From Candidatus Aquidulcis sp. (GTDB lineage: Bacteria > Chloroflexota > Anaerolineae > UBA4142): a stretch of 64,000 nt of DNA. Location: positions 117,602 through 181,601 of the forward strand of contig DYJA01000001.1 in NCBI GenBank assembly GCA_020723345.1, given 5' to 3'. This document shows positions 37,818-48,538 of this stretch, one piece after another (positions within the stretch are counted from its first letter, which is position 1; every line of letters starts with the position of its first letter). The notes under the pieces are model-generated. The model searched no databases, was not told the DNA's origin, and saw nothing but the letters and a program-made list of their open reading frames with translations. A program made the translations under genes and the position numbers.

Positions 37818-40800
37818 ATGGCGAATCCATCGGTCGATCTCAAGTTAGCGGAATATCTGCAAGCGCAGCAGTCGCTGTTCCGATCCGCCACACAGCAATT
37901 TAGAGAAAAATCCAGCCAAGCATCGCTCTCGAACGCCGCCGAGTGGATGGCGGATAATTTTTCTTTGGTGCAACAAACGTGCCGTCAAACCCGCGAAGAT
38001 ATGCCGCTCGGTTTCTATCGCCAGTTGCCGAAGATTGCGACGGGCGATCTCACGGGCTATCCGCGCATCTATGCCGTCGCGCAAGAATTGGTGGTCACGA
38101 GTCAAGCGCACCTCGACCTGAGCCGCGTCAACCGCTTTGTCCATCTGTATCAAGACCTCACGCCGTTGACGACGGGCGAACTGTGGGCGCTGCCGGTGAT
38201 GCTGCGGCTCGCGCTCGTCGAGTTTTTGGCGCGCGCGCTCAGCCGCCTCACCGGTCTGCCGCGTCCGCGCGCGCTTGCCGCGCTGCCGATGGCTCACGCG
38301 ATCGGCGACGATGTGATGGTCGCCAACTGCATCATCAGTTTGCGGTTGCTCGCGCTCCAGGACTGGCAAAACTTTTTTGAAAGCGTCAGCCGCGTCGAGC
38401 AAATTTTACGCGGCGATCCGGCGAACGTCTACGCCAAAATGGATCGCGAAACGCGCGACCGCTATCGCAAGGTGATCGAGGAACTCGCGCGTGCGACCGG
38501 CCAGGACGAGCAGCGCGTCGCGCGCGACGCGATTGACCTGGCGCGGGCGTACGCGTCGTCCACGACGCCGCGCGCCGCGCATGTCGGCTATTTCTTGATC
38601 GACGCGGGACGCGCGCAACTCGAAGCGCGTGTGGACTATCGCGTGCCGCGGCGCGCGCGGGTGGGACATTGGGTCTTGAATCACTCGACGTTCGTGTACC
38701 TGGGCAGCATCTGGCTCCTGGCGGCGGTCATTTTGTTCGGCGGAATAAATTATGCCCAAAGTGTCGGCGGCGATTTTTGGCAGTTGCTCCGCGTGATTTT
38801 GCTGCTGCTCATTCCGTCGCTCGCCGTTTCCTCCAGTTTGATCAATTGGCTCATCTCACAGACTCTTTCTCCGCGCGTTTTGCCCAAGATGGATTTCAGC
38901 GACGGCATTTCGGCGGATTGCAAGACCTTGGTTGTCGTTCCTTCGCTCTTGTCCAGCGCCGCCGAAGTGCAATCCTTACTCCAACAATTGGAACTCCACT
39001 ATTTGCGAAATCAGGATCCGCATTTGTATTTTGCGCTGCTCACCGATTTGCCGGACGCGCTCCAACCGGCAAGGTCGGTCGATCGTCCGTTGGTCGAGCA
39101 AGCCGCCGCGGGAATCCGCGCGCTCAACGCGAGATACCATCGCGCCACGACCGATCCATTTTATCTGTTCCATCGCGATCCCAAATGGAATCCGCGCGAG
39201 GAATGTTGGATGGGCTGGGAACGCAAGCGCGGCAAATTGCACCAGTTGAATCTCTTGCTGCGCAGCGGCGGCGATCCCGCGTTCAGCGTGCAGACCGGCG
39301 ATCTGACGGTCCTCCCGGCGATCAAATACGTCATCACGTTGGACGGCGATACGCTCATGCCGCGCGGCGCGGCGGCGCGACTCGTCGCTACATTCGCGCA
39401 TCCGCTGAATCGCGCCGAGTTCGATCCGCGCAGCGGCAACGTGATTGCCGGATACACCATTCTGCAACCTGGGATCGAAGTCATGCTCGCCAGCGCCAAT
39501 CGCTCGCGGTTCACGCGCATTTTCGCCGGAGATGTTGGCTTGGATCTGTACACGCACGCGGTCTCCAACACGTATCAGGATTTGTTCGGCGAAGGCATTT
39601 ACGTCGGCAAAGGCATTTACGATATCGACGCGTTCGAGCGCAGTCTGGCGGGGCGGATGCCGGAGAACGCGCTGCTCAGTCACGATCTGATCGAAGGCAT
39701 TCACGGGCGCGTCGGCTTGGTGAGCGACGTCGTATTGTTCGAAGATTATCCGCCCGGCTATTTTGTCTACGTGCGCCGCTCGCGGCGATGGATTCGCGGC
39801 GACTGGCAGTTGTTGCCCTGGCTGATGCCACACGTTCCCGATGTGAAAGGCAAACCGATTCCGAACGCGCTTTCGATCATCGCGCGCTGGAAAATTTTGG
39901 ACAATCTGTTGCGGAGTCTATTTTCGCCGGCGTTGTTATTCTTGTTGATTGCCGGTTGGTTGTGGCTGCCCGGCTCGCCGTTGGCGTGGACCTTGGTGGG
40001 ATTGCTGATCCCAGCCGTGCCGGTGCTCACGGGCTTGATCGGATTGACGCAGCGCGCGCCAGCCACACCGTGGCGTCATCTCTTTCAATCGATGCTCTCC
40101 GGCACGGCGCGCTGGATTTTGGCGCTCGCGTTCCTCCCCTATGAAACGATGGTGACCCTGGGTGGAATTCTGATTACGCTCGTCCGTTTGTTCGTCACGC
40201 GCAAACATCTGTTGCAGTGGACGAGTTACGCGGACACGGTGCGCGTCTTTGCCGGTGAGATCACGGGGCGGCAGATTTTTATCGCGCTTGGGCTGACCAT
40301 CGCGCTCGTCGGATCGATTGCTATGCTCGATCCGGATATGCTGTTCCATCTTCCGACGATGCTTCTTGTGCTGCCGCTTTTGATCGCGTGGATGCTTTCG
40401 CCGGAGCTCGCGTACTGGATCAGCCAGCCATATCATCACGCGCCGGTGACGCTCTCCGCGGGCGAACGCGCGCGCTTGCGCCGTTTGGCGCGGCGCACTT
40501 GGTTCTTCTTCGAGCAGTTCGTCGGACCCGAAGATCACTGGCTGCCGCCGGATCATTTTCAGCAAGCGCCGCGCGGCGTCGTGGCGCACAGCACATCGCC
40601 CACGAACCTGGGTTTGCTCCTCCTTTCGACCTTGTCGGCGCACGATTTGGGTTACATCGGCTTGCTCGATCTTTCTGCGCGTTTGCGCGCGACATTGGAA
40701 ACGATGGCGCGCCTTGAAAAATATCAAGGGCATTTTCTAAATTGGTACGATACGCGTACGCTCGAACCGCTGCTGCCGCGCTACGTTTCGACGGTGGACA

Positions 40801-43800
40801 GCGGCAACTTGATCGCCTGCCTCCAAACGCTCAGTCAGGGTTGCCAAGATTTGGCGCGCGCGCCGATCCCGCGTTGGCAGCGATGGGTGGGTTTGCTCGA
40901 TACAATCGGTTTGCTGGACGACCTGACGCACGATCTGCAAACGGAGACTGACGCGCGTCTGCAATCGCACCTGGGGCAAGTGCGCCGGCAAATTCAGGCG
41001 GCGCAAAACGATCCCGCCGCCTGGGTGCCTTTGCTTAACCAACTGATCGAAAAGGGCTGGGATGAACTCAGCCAGGCATTGCTGATCTTGGTCAGATCGA
41101 GCGCGGCGGCGGGAAACGCTGCGCGGCTGCACCAGATCAGTTTCGCCGCTGACCGCGTGCGAAATCATCTGTACGGAATGCGCCGCGAGATCGATCAACT
41201 TGCGCCGTGGCTCGTCGCGCAGAGTCAACCACCCGCGTTGTTCGCGCGCGCGGACGCGCCGCCCGCGCTGCGCGACGCGTGGCGCGCCTTGAGCGCGGGC
41301 TTGCCGCCGGCGTCAAGTCTCGAGGTGTTGCCCAATGTCTGCGATGCCGCGCTCGCGCGCTTGGCAGACCTGACGGCGCGGCTTGACCACGCCAGTCCCG
41401 ACGCGCAGATTCGAGAGGCGCGTGATTGGTGTGCGCGCCTTGCCGCCAAGATCGAACTTGCCGCGCAGACCGCCGACGATCTGTTGGTCGGTTTGCAAGA
41501 ATTGGAGCAACAAGCCGAGCAATATTTTCAGACGACCGATTTTCGTTTTCTATTCGATTCGCAGCGTCAGTTGTTTCATATCGGCTACAATGTCACCGCG
41601 GAAAAATTGGACGGCAACTATTATGATTTGCTTGCCTCCGAAGCGCGGCTGGCGAGCATCGTCGCGATTGCCCAGAATCAAGCGCCGCCGAGTCACTGGC
41701 TGCACCTCGGACGCCCGCTGACCCAGGCGGACGGCGCGCGTTTTCTTTTGTCGTGGGGCGGCACGATGTTCGAGTACCTGATGCCGCTCTTGCTGACGCG
41801 AAATTACGCGGGGACGTTATTGCAGCGCAGTTGCCAGGCGGCGGTAGATGGTCAAATGGCGTACGGCAATCAGAAAAATGTTCCTTGGGGCATCTCCGAG
41901 TCGGGTTATTATGCGTTCGACGCGAATCAGAATTACCAATATCGCACCTTCGGCGTGCCGGGGCAGGGATTCAAACGAAACCTCGACGACGATTTGGTGA
42001 TCGCGCCGTACGCGTCGCTCATGGCGCTCGCGCTGCGCCCGCGCAAGGTGATGGAGAACATCGCGCGCCTGGTCAAATTGCAAATGCTCGATATGTACGG
42101 TTTTTTCGAGTCGGTGGATTTTTCATCCGCCCATCTGCCTTTGGGAGAAACGCACGCCATCGTGCGGTCGTACATGGCGCATCACCAAGGCATGATCCTG
42201 GTATCGCTCGTCAACTATTTGCGCGATGACGTGATGGTGCAGCGTTTCCACGCCGACCCGCGCGTACGCAGCGTCGAACTGCTTTTGCAAGAAAGAGTGC
42301 CGTATGACGCGCCGCTCGCCGAGGTTCAAGCGGAAGACACGCGCGCGACGCGCCGCGAACCAACCCAGCGCGAAATCGCCGCGTCGCCGTGGAGTGTACT
42401 GGCGCAGTCGCCCGCGCCCCAGGTTCATTTTCTTTCGAACGGACGTTACGGCGTGCTGATCACGAGCGCAGGCGCGGGGTACAGTTGTTGGGGCGACACG
42501 CCCGACGGTTCCCGGATCGATCTCACGCGTTGGCGCGCCGATACGACTTGCGAAGACGCCGGAACCTGGGTCTATCTGCAAGACGTCGAAAGCGGCGACT
42601 TGTGGTCGGCGGGTTATCAACCGACTGCCGCGCCGCCGGACACGCCGAACGTGCAATTCTATCCGCACATGGCGGAGTTCGTGCGTCACGATCATGGCAT
42701 TGGTCTGACGATGGAGATCACCGTCGCGCCGGACGACGATGTCGAGATTCGCCGGATCTCGCTCACCAATCACACCGATCGCGTTCGCCGGATCGCGCTG
42801 ACAAGTTACGGCGAAGTGATTCTCGCGCCGCAAGCCGACGACGCGCGGCATCCGGCGTTCAATAAACTATTCATCGAAAGCGAGTACGCGCCGATGGTGA
42901 ACGCGCTCATCTTCCGGCGGCGTCCGCGCGCGGCGACGGAAGAGCCGATTTACCTGGCACATTCCGTCGTCGTTTCGCCCGGACATTCGATCACCGGCGC
43001 GTACGAAACTGATCGCGCGCGCTTCCTGGGTCGCGGCGGTACGCTGCGTGCTCCGGCGGCGCGCTCTTCGACCGGCAAGTTATCGGGAACGACCGGCGCG
43101 ACGTTGGATCCGATCATGGCGCTGAGTCAAGCCGTCGAACTGTCGCCGCACGCGTCGGCGCAGGTGAGTTTCATTACGCTCGCGGCGCGGTCGCGCGACA
43201 AGGCGTTGCGATTAGCCCGGCGCTATCAAGACGGGCGCGTCATCGTCCGCGCGTTCGAGCAAGCGCGCGCACACGCGCAAGCGGAACTCCGCGACCTTGA
43301 TCTGACGACCGCGGATTTGGAACAGTTCGGCAAACTCGTGTCGGTTTTGCTTTATCCGCGCGCCGCGTTGCGCGCCGCGCCCGCCACGCTCGCGGCGAAT
43401 CGCCAAGGGCAACCTGGGTTGTGGCCCTTTAGCATCTCCGGCGATTATCCGATTCTGTTGGTGCGGATCGACAAAACGGACGACCTGGTGCTCGCGCAAC
43501 AAGCGCTGCAGGCGCACGCGTACTGGCGCAAGCGGCATATCCAAATCGATTTGGTGATTCTTAACGAGCAAGGCACGACGTACGGGCAAGAGTTGCGCGC
43601 ACAGTTGCAGCGCATTCTCGTCCACCAGAATAGCGAGGATTGGTTCAGTCGGCGCGGCGGCATTTTCATTTTGTATGCCGATCAATTGAGCGCGGCGGAT
43701 CGCGTGTTGTTGGAAACGGCGGCGCGTGCGGTGCTCGACGGCGGCAAGGGATCGCTGACGCAACAATTGCAAGCGCTCCGCAAACAGCCGATGCGCCTGC

Positions 43801-46268
43801 CGCCGTTTATTCCAGTCCCCTCCGATGCAAAACCAGAAGCCACACCGCCATTGCCGCGTCCGCGCGATTTGCTTTTCGATAACGGGCTGGGCGGCTTTAG
43901 CGCGGATGGACGCGAGTATGTCATTTATTTGGAGCCAGGTCAAACGACTCCGGCGCCGTGGATCAATGTCATCGCGAATCCCGATTTTGGTTTCGTCGTT
44001 TCCGAAACCGGCAGCGGGTACACCTGGTTCGGCAACAGCAGCGAAAACCGGCTCACGCCTTGGTCGAACGATCCGGTCGTCGATCCGCCGGGCGAAGCGA
44101 TCTATTTGCGCGACGAAGAGACCGGGGAATTTTGGTCGCCGACGCCACTGCCGCGCCGCGCGTCTGCGCCGTACTTGATTCGTCACGGCGCGGGCTATTC
44201 GATTTTTGAGCACAACAGTCACGGACTCGTTCAGCGATTGCGACTGTTTGCCGCGCCGGACGCGCCGGTCAAGATCGTCCAACTCCGTTTGGAAAACGCG
44301 TGGACGCGCCCGCGCCGCATCACCGCGACGTTTTATGCGGAATGGGTGTTGGGCGTGACGCGCGATCTCGCGCAACAGTACATCGTCTCCGAATTCGACG
44401 GCGATCATCACGCGCTCTTGGCGCGCAACACCTACAACCCGGAATTTGGCGAGCGCGTCGCGTTCGTCGCCGCGAACAAACGGCTGCACGGTCTGACCGC
44501 CGATCGGACCGAGTTCCTGGGTCGGATGGGAAATGTCGATCATCCCGCCGCGCTCGACCGCATCGGATTGGCGGGCGCGGTCGAACCCGGTCTCGATCCG
44601 TGCGCCGCGCTGCAACTGCACGTCGATCTCAACCCGGGCGAGGCGGAGCAAATCTTTTTCCTGATCGGCGAGGGCGCGCCGCGCGACGACGCGCGGCGAT
44701 TGATCGAGCGATATCAAAACGCGTACCAAATCGAGGCGACCTGGGATCGCGTGAACGAATCCTGGGATGAGTTGTTGAACGCCGTTCAAGTGCAAACGCC
44801 GGATTCGGCAATGAATCTTTTGTTGAATCGCTGGCTGCTTTACCAAACGTTGGCGTGCCGCGTGTGGGCGCGCTCGGCGTTCTATCAATCGTCCGGCGCG
44901 TTCGGTTTTCGCGATCAGTTGCAGGATGTGCTGGCGTTGGTTCACGCCGCGCCGCACCTCGCGCGCGAACATATTTTGCAAGCCGCGCGCCATCAGTTTG
45001 AAGCGGGCGATGTGTTGCACTGGTGGCATCCGCCCTCCGGTCGCGGCGTGCGGACGCGCTTTTCCGACGATCTGTTGTGGCTGCCGTTCGTTACCGCGCA
45101 TTACGTCACGACGACCGGCGACGCGTCGATCTTGGACGAGACCGCGCCGTTTCGCAAAGCCGCGTCGTTGGAGCCGGGCCAAGTGGAACGCTATGATCAC
45201 TATCCGACCACGACCCAGGTCTTTACGTTGTACGAACATTGCCGGCGCGCGCTAGAAAAAGAGACGACGACCGGCGCGCATGCTTTGCCGTTGATCGGCA
45301 GCGGCGATTGGAATGACGGAATGAATCGCGTGGGCGTCGAGGGACGCGGCGAAAGTGTGTGGCTGGGTTGGTTCTTGTGCGCGACCTTGACGCGTTTTGC
45401 GGAGTTGTGCGATGGCAAAGGCGATCGCGAACAAGCCGCGCAATATCGCCAGCGCGCGGCGGATTTGCGCGCGGCAATCGAAGCGAACGCGTGGGATGGC
45501 GCGTGGTATCGGCGCGCCTATTTCGACGACGGTACGCCGCTCGGATCCGCGACGAACCCGGAATGCCAGATCGATTCCATCGCGCAATCGTGGGCGGTCC
45601 TGTCGCGCGCGGGCGATCCGGCGCGCGCGGCGCAAGCGATGGAATCGGCGGCGAAACGACTCGTGCGCGCAGAAGGCCAACTCGTGCTGCTGCTCGCGCC
45701 GCCGTTCGATCAAGCGACGAACGATCCGGGGTACATCAAAGGTTATCCACCCGGTATTCGCGAGAATGGCGGTCAATACACTCACGCCGCGCTGTGGCTG
45801 GTCTGGGCATTCGCGGAATTGGGAGACGGTGATCGTGCCGAAGTGTTGTTCCGTCTGCTCAATCCGATTTACCACGGCGACACGCCCGAAAAAATCGCGC
45901 GGTATCGCGTGGAGCCGTACGTCGTCGCGGCGGATGTGTACAGCGCGGCGTCGCACGTCGGTCGCGGCGGGTGGACGTGGTACACCGGATCGAGTGGCTG
46001 GATGTATCGCGTCGGACTTGAAGCCATTTTGGGAATCCAACGCGCGGGACAGATTTTGAAAATCAATCCGTGCATTCCCAAACGCTGGTCGGACTTTCAA
46101 GTCGTCTATCGCGTTGATGGCGCGTGTTATCAAATTCGCGTGAACAATCCAGCGCGAGTCAATCGCGGCGTCAAGCAGGTGCTGCTGGACGGTAAACCGC
46201 TGCCCGATAATCGTATCCCACTCGCGCGCGACGACGGTCAACATCAAGTCGATGTGCTGATGGGGTAA
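37818..46268 (+). CDS. ndvB: Cyclic beta-1,2-glucan synthase (NdvB/ChvB type, GT84-GH94)
   Basis: 2816 residues. Order: N-terminal cytosolic region; membrane helices at about 290-340; GT84 domain (about 370-680) with VVVPSLLSSAAEVQSLLQQL, YVITLDGDTLMPRGAA (DxD) and RRSRRWIRGDWQLLPW; more helices (690-870); a glycoamylase-like region (about 880-1430) with NVTAEKLDGNYYDLLASE and GTMFEYLMPLL; two GH94 N-terminal sandwich regions (SNGRYGVLITSAGAGYSCWG and VSETGSGYTWFGNSSENR); and the catalytic alpha/alpha barrel with GFRDQLQDVLALVH and GSGDWNDGMNRVG (catalytic Asp). This matches enzymes that make, trim and cyclise the glucan. No frameshift is seen. Confidence 0.93.
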   Translation: MANPSVDLKLAEYLQAQQSLFRSATQQFREKSSQASLSNAAEWMADNFSLVQQTCRQTREDMPLGFYRQLPKIATGDLTGYPRIYAVAQELVVTSQAHLDLSRVNRFVHLYQDLTPLTTGELWALPVMLRLALVEFLARALSRLTGLPRPRALAALPMAHAIGDDVMVANCIISLRLLALQDWQNFFESVSRVEQILRGDPANVYAKMDRETRDRYRKVIEELARATGQDEQRVARDAIDLARAYASSTTPRAAHVGYFLIDAGRAQLEARVDYRVPRRARVGHWVLNHSTFVYLGSIWLLAAVILFGGINYAQSVGGDFWQLLRVILLLLIPSLAVSSSLINWLISQTLSPRVLPKMDFSDGISADCKTLVVVPSLLSSAAEVQSLLQQLELHYLRNQDPHLYFALLTDLPDALQPARSVDRPLVEQAAAGIRALNARYHRATTDPFYLFHRDPKWNPREECWMGWERKRGKLHQLNLLLRSGGDPAFSVQTGDLTVLPAIKYVITLDGDTLMPRGAAARLVATFAHPLNRAEFDPRSGNVIAGYTILQPGIEVMLASANRSRFTRIFAGDVGLDLYTHAVSNTYQDLFGEGIYVGKGIYDIDAFERSLAGRMPENALLSHDLIEGIHGRVGLVSDVVLFEDYPPGYFVYVRRSRRWIRGDWQLLPWLMPHVPDVKGKPIPNALSIIARWKILDNLLRSLFSPALLFLLIAGWLWLPGSPLAWTLVGLLIPAVPVLTGLIGLTQRAPATPWRHLFQSMLSGTARWILALAFLPYETMVTLGGILITLVRLFVTRKHLLQWTSYADTVRVFAGEITGRQIFIALGLTIALVGSIAMLDPDMLFHLPTMLLVLPLLIAWMLSPELAYWISQPYHHAPVTLSAGERARLRRLARRTWFFFEQFVGPEDHWLPPDHFQQAPRGVVAHSTSPTNLGLLLLSTLSAHDLGYIGLLDLSARLRATLETMARLEKYQGHFLNWYDTRTLEPLLPRYVSTVDSGNLIACLQTLSQGCQDLARAPIPRWQRWVGLLDTIGLLDDLTHDLQTETDARLQSHLGQVRRQIQAAQNDPAAWVPLLNQLIEKGWDELSQALLILVRSSAAAGNAARLHQISFAADRVRNHLYGMRREIDQLAPWLVAQSQPPALFARADAPPALRDAWRALSAGLPPASSLEVLPNVCDAALARLADLTARLDHASPDAQIREARDWCARLAAKIELAAQTADDLLVGLQELEQQAEQYFQTTDFRFLFDSQRQLFHIGYNVTAEKLDGNYYDLLASEARLASIVAIAQNQAPPSHWLHLGRPLTQADGARFLLSWGGTMFEYLMPLLLTRNYAGTLLQRSCQAAVDGQMAYGNQKNVPWGISESGYYAFDANQNYQYRTFGVPGQGFKRNLDDDLVIAPYASLMALALRPRKVMENIARLVKLQMLDMYGFFESVDFSSAHLPLGETHAIVRSYMAHHQGMILVSLVNYLRDDVMVQRFHADPRVRSVELLLQERVPYDAPLAEVQAEDTRATRREPTQREIAASPWSVLAQSPAPQVHFLSNGRYGVLITSAGAGYSCWGDTPDGSRIDLTRWRADTTCEDAGTWVYLQDVESGDLWSAGYQPTAAPPDTPNVQFYPHMAEFVRHDHGIGLTMEITVAPDDDVEIRRISLTNHTDRVRRIALTSYGEVILAPQADDARHPAFNKLFIESEYAPMVNALIFRRRPRAATEEPIYLAHSVVVSPGHSITGAYETDRARFLGRGGTLRAPAARSSTGKLSGTTGATLDPIMALSQAVELSPHASAQVSFITLAARSRDKALRLARRYQDGRVIVRAFEQARAHAQAELRDLDLTTADLEQFGKLVSVLLYPRAALRAAPATLAANRQGQPGLWPFSISGDYPILLVRIDKTDDLVLAQQALQAHAYWRKRHIQIDLVILNEQGTTYGQELRAQLQRILVHQNSEDWFSRRGGIFILYADQLSAADRVLLETAARAVLDGGKGSLTQQLQALRKQPMRLPPFIPVPSDAKPEATPPLPRPRDLLFDNGLGGFSADGREYVIYLEPGQTTPAPWINVIANPDFGFVVSETGSGYTWFGNSSENRLTPWSNDPVVDPPGEAIYLRDEETGEFWSPTPLPRRASAPYLIRHGAGYSIFEHNSHGLVQRLRLFAAPDAPVKIVQLRLENAWTRPRRITATFYAEWVLGVTRDLAQQYIVSEFDGDHHALLARNTYNPEFGERVAFVAANKRLHGLTADRTEFLGRMGNVDHPAALDRIGLAGAVEPGLDPCAALQLHVDLNPGEAEQIFFLIGEGAPRDDARRLIERYQNAYQIEATWDRVNESWDELLNAVQVQTPDSAMNLLLNRWLLYQTLACRVWARSAFYQSSGAFGFRDQLQDVLALVHAAPHLAREHILQAARHQFEAGDVLHWWHPPSGRGVRTRFSDDLLWLPFVTAHYVTTTGDASILDETAPFRKAASLEPGQVERYDHYPTTTQVFTLYEHCRRALEKETTTGAHALPLIGSGDWNDGMNRVGVEGRGESVWLGWFLCATLTRFAELCDGKGDREQAAQYRQRAADLRAAIEANAWDGAWYRRAYFDDGTPLGSATNPECQIDSIAQSWAVLSRAGDPARAAQAMESAAKRLVRAEGQLVLLLAPPFDQATNDPGYIKGYPPGIRENGGQYTHAALWLVWAFAELGDGDRAEVLFRLLNPIYHGDTPEKIARYRVEPYVVAADVYSAASHVGRGGWTWYTGSSGWMYRVGLEAILGIQRAGQILKINPCIPKRWSDFQVVYRVDGACYQIRVNNPARVNRGVKQVLLDGKPLPDNRIPLARDDGQHQVDVLMG

Positions 46269-46349
46269 TGCAAGAAAAGTGTGGTCGGGTTGTCCACTAC
46301 TAGACGTATTACGCTGATCCCAATAACTTGAGATAATCAAGGTACAATC

Positions 46350-46388
46350 AAAAAGATGGGGTTCGCAATTGTGAGTCGCATCTTTTTT
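46350..46388. terminator. Two-way intrinsic terminator between ndvB and the nSTAND gene
   Basis: AAAAAGATG (46350-46358) and CATCTTTTT (46379-46387) pair around a 20-base loop, with A- and T-runs on each side, so it can end transcription from both convergent genes. The other parts of the 134-bp gap hold nothing recognisable. Confidence 0.65.
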
Positions 46389-46402
46389 GAAGCGGTATTT
46401 TT

Positions 46403-48538
46403 CTATTGAGCAGTATCTGGCGCTTGAGTGTCATAGACCTCGTTAATGTCGCCGAAGAAGATCATCTGGATTTTCTTCGCCGTGTGGGGGATAATGGCGC
46501 AGATCCTGCTTTCCTTTTTTTGTCCGGGTCCAAGTTCAAACTTGGGTTGGCAATCAGGTGCCTCGGTGAAAGCCGCGCCAACAATCCCATCATCACCGAT
46601 GGGAAGGAATCGTATGGAAAGTATCGTATCGGTTGCAGAAATGGCGCTTGATACTGTAATTGTTGCACTGATTCTATCGTGAATGGGGGACGCCCCAGGT
46701 TTGCGATCAAATTTGCCGACAGTGAGTGTCGCTTGGCCCGATATATCTGTCTGATAATTAGGAGCTCGGAGCGGCGCGAAATCCAAGTCGCGCGGAAAAA
46801 CTAGAGGAGGATTCGAATAGACCTGGATTTCCCCGGTGTAACCAGGGATCTGGATGGACTTGGGCTTGCTCCCAACCGGAATTTTCGCTTGGAAAACGTA
46901 TGTCACGACCGCATCGCCGCGATATTCTCCCTTCATTCGATAGCCATGCGGTATTTTCGCCAAGAAACTAATCTCGGTGGCACGGATGAATGTGGTACCA
47001 GTGGTTCGGAACGTTTCAACAGGGTAGGAGTTCACCGAGTCTGTAAATACTCTTGCGCCTGCTGTCTTGATCGTCGGCGATCCGAACGCGTATGTTTTGT
47101 TCTCAACTGCAATGTTTATTTGGACTGTCTTCCAACCTTCTTCTGGCGGGAATTCTCGAGAATCGAAAGCAATGATTTCCCAACGCCCGAGAGCCGATGC
47201 AGTAGCGATGGCTTGGGGTGCCCCAGGGCTATACTTCTGGAGGAACACAAAGCAAGCAGTTGGAGACCAAAAAGATATGAATACAAATAATAAGACTGCA
47301 ATTGTACACACGACCGTCAGGCTTGTTACTTTCTTCCGACCACGGGCATTGAATTGCTTGAACCATTCCCGATTGGATTCAAGAATAGGTGAAACAAAAC
47401 GGTCATGTGTTAGTTCGTACCAACGTCCTCCCATTCGTGTCTCAGCCCTGACCAGGTGATTATCTTCCAATGACTTGACCACTTTGTTCGGGATACCCTC
47501 GGTTGCGTTTTCCCCTTGAAAGACTGTGCCACGGGTTCGGGCAGGCGTGATGAGTTTCTTGTCGAACCAATCGCGTAACCGTTTTTCATCAACAAGACGC
47601 CGAGTAAGAACCGTGCTGATTGATGTTTCATAGTATTCTGTGAGAGCTTCGTCGACATTTGCATACGCTTGACGGTGTGCTGATGTGATGGTTGTGACTT
47701 CTGGTGGCAGTGTGTCCCATAGTCTCCTGCATACAACCTGCAGCGACAACGGTTCAATGTATTGCCCAGCAACCTCAGATGTCTGGGCATCTTTGCCTAC
47801 GCTTCGAACTCGCCCCAGTTCTTTGACAAGTTCTTCGGCGACGCCTTCACCAAACGCGTACCCCGTACCCTCAAGCGGCTTTTCAATAGCCAAACGAGCG
47901 GCATCGGCATCCAATAGGTTTAGCCGGTACCTTGTACGCAATCGGTCAGGCAATAGATCGGCATGAGGATCGAGGTTTGCTAAGAAATCTTCGCGGATAA
48001 CGAACAAACATCGAAAGAGAGGGTCCCTTGTCAAAGCAACCGCGACTTGATCGAAAAACTTGTCTCTTTCTTGCCAGCGTTCTGGATAGGATGTAAACAA
48101 CTCTTCAAACTGATCAAATATAGCCACCAGGGGCAATGGAAATCCGCGTTTGTCTTTTGGATGTTCTCGTCTCTGTATAAAATCCCAGAGCGACAGTGCG
48201 GTGAGGGATGATTGGAGGTCTGTAGTACTCTCTGCCCAGGTTCCAAGGACATTATAAACGTATATGTTTTGGATTTGAATATCCGGTGAAACCGAGGTAC
48301 CTACGCGGGCAATCGGCAAGACCGCAAAACCCTCTTTCTTAAGTTGAGGGATGACACCTGCGTTTAAGAGGGATGTCTTGCCTGCTCCTGATTGAGCATA
48401 CAGGAGAACGACTTGATGAGCGGTGATCAACGAAGTGAGGTCTGAAATTTCACGCGCGCGTCCGAAGAATCGGTTTTGTTCGTCCTCTTCGAAAGGTCGA
48501 GGACCCGGATATGGGTTCTGGTTGAATGTTGGGGTCAT
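46403..48538 (-). CDS. nSTAND1 ATPase with one membrane helix and a C-terminal beta domain
   Basis: 711 residues. The start NPYPGPRPFEEDEQNRFFGR (about residues 8-27) is the nSTAND1 entry signature. Walker A-like AQSGAGKTS is at 48-56 and Walker B LVAIFDQFEELF at about 137-148. WYELTHDRFVSPIL (373-386) is the STAND winged-helix motif. A single membrane helix follows (about 404-426), then 285 residues of beta-rich sequence with no recognised fold and no WD or TPR repeats. The ATG overlaps the SIR2 stop (ATGA). Probably an inner-membrane sensor that controls the SIR2 effector. I start at 48538; the frame extends to 48556 inside the SIR2 gene. Confidence 0.8.
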   Translation of the reverse strand: MTPTFNQNPYPGPRPFEEDEQNRFFGRAREISDLTSLITAHQVVLLYAQSGAGKTSLLNAGVIPQLKKEGFAVLPIARVGTSVSPDIQIQNIYVYNVLGTWAESTTDLQSSLTALSLWDFIQRREHPKDKRGFPLPLVAIFDQFEELFTSYPERWQERDKFFDQVAVALTRDPLFRCLFVIREDFLANLDPHADLLPDRLRTRYRLNLLDADAARLAIEKPLEGTGYAFGEGVAEELVKELGRVRSVGKDAQTSEVAGQYIEPLSLQVVCRRLWDTLPPEVTTITSAHRQAYANVDEALTEYYETSISTVLTRRLVDEKRLRDWFDKKLITPARTRGTVFQGENATEGIPNKVVKSLEDNHLVRAETRMGGRWYELTHDRFVSPILESNREWFKQFNARGRKKVTSLTVVCTIAVLLFVFISFWSPTACFVFLQKYSPGAPQAIATASALGRWEIIAFDSREFPPEEGWKTVQINIAVENKTYAFGSPTIKTAGARVFTDSVNSYPVETFRTTGTTFIRATEISFLAKIPHGYRMKGEYRGDAVVTYVFQAKIPVGSKPKSIQIPGYTGEIQVYSNPPLVFPRDLDFAPLRAPNYQTDISGQATLTVGKFDRKPGASPIHDRISATITVSSAISATDTILSIRFLPIGDDGIVGAAFTEAPDCQPKFELGPGQKKESRICAIIPHTAKKIQMIFFGDINEVYDTQAPDTAQ

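Noticed and set aside
43212-45239. A 675-codon open frame antisense to ndvB
   Set aside because: Same shadow effect; the plus-strand protein has clear GH94 motifs across the interval.
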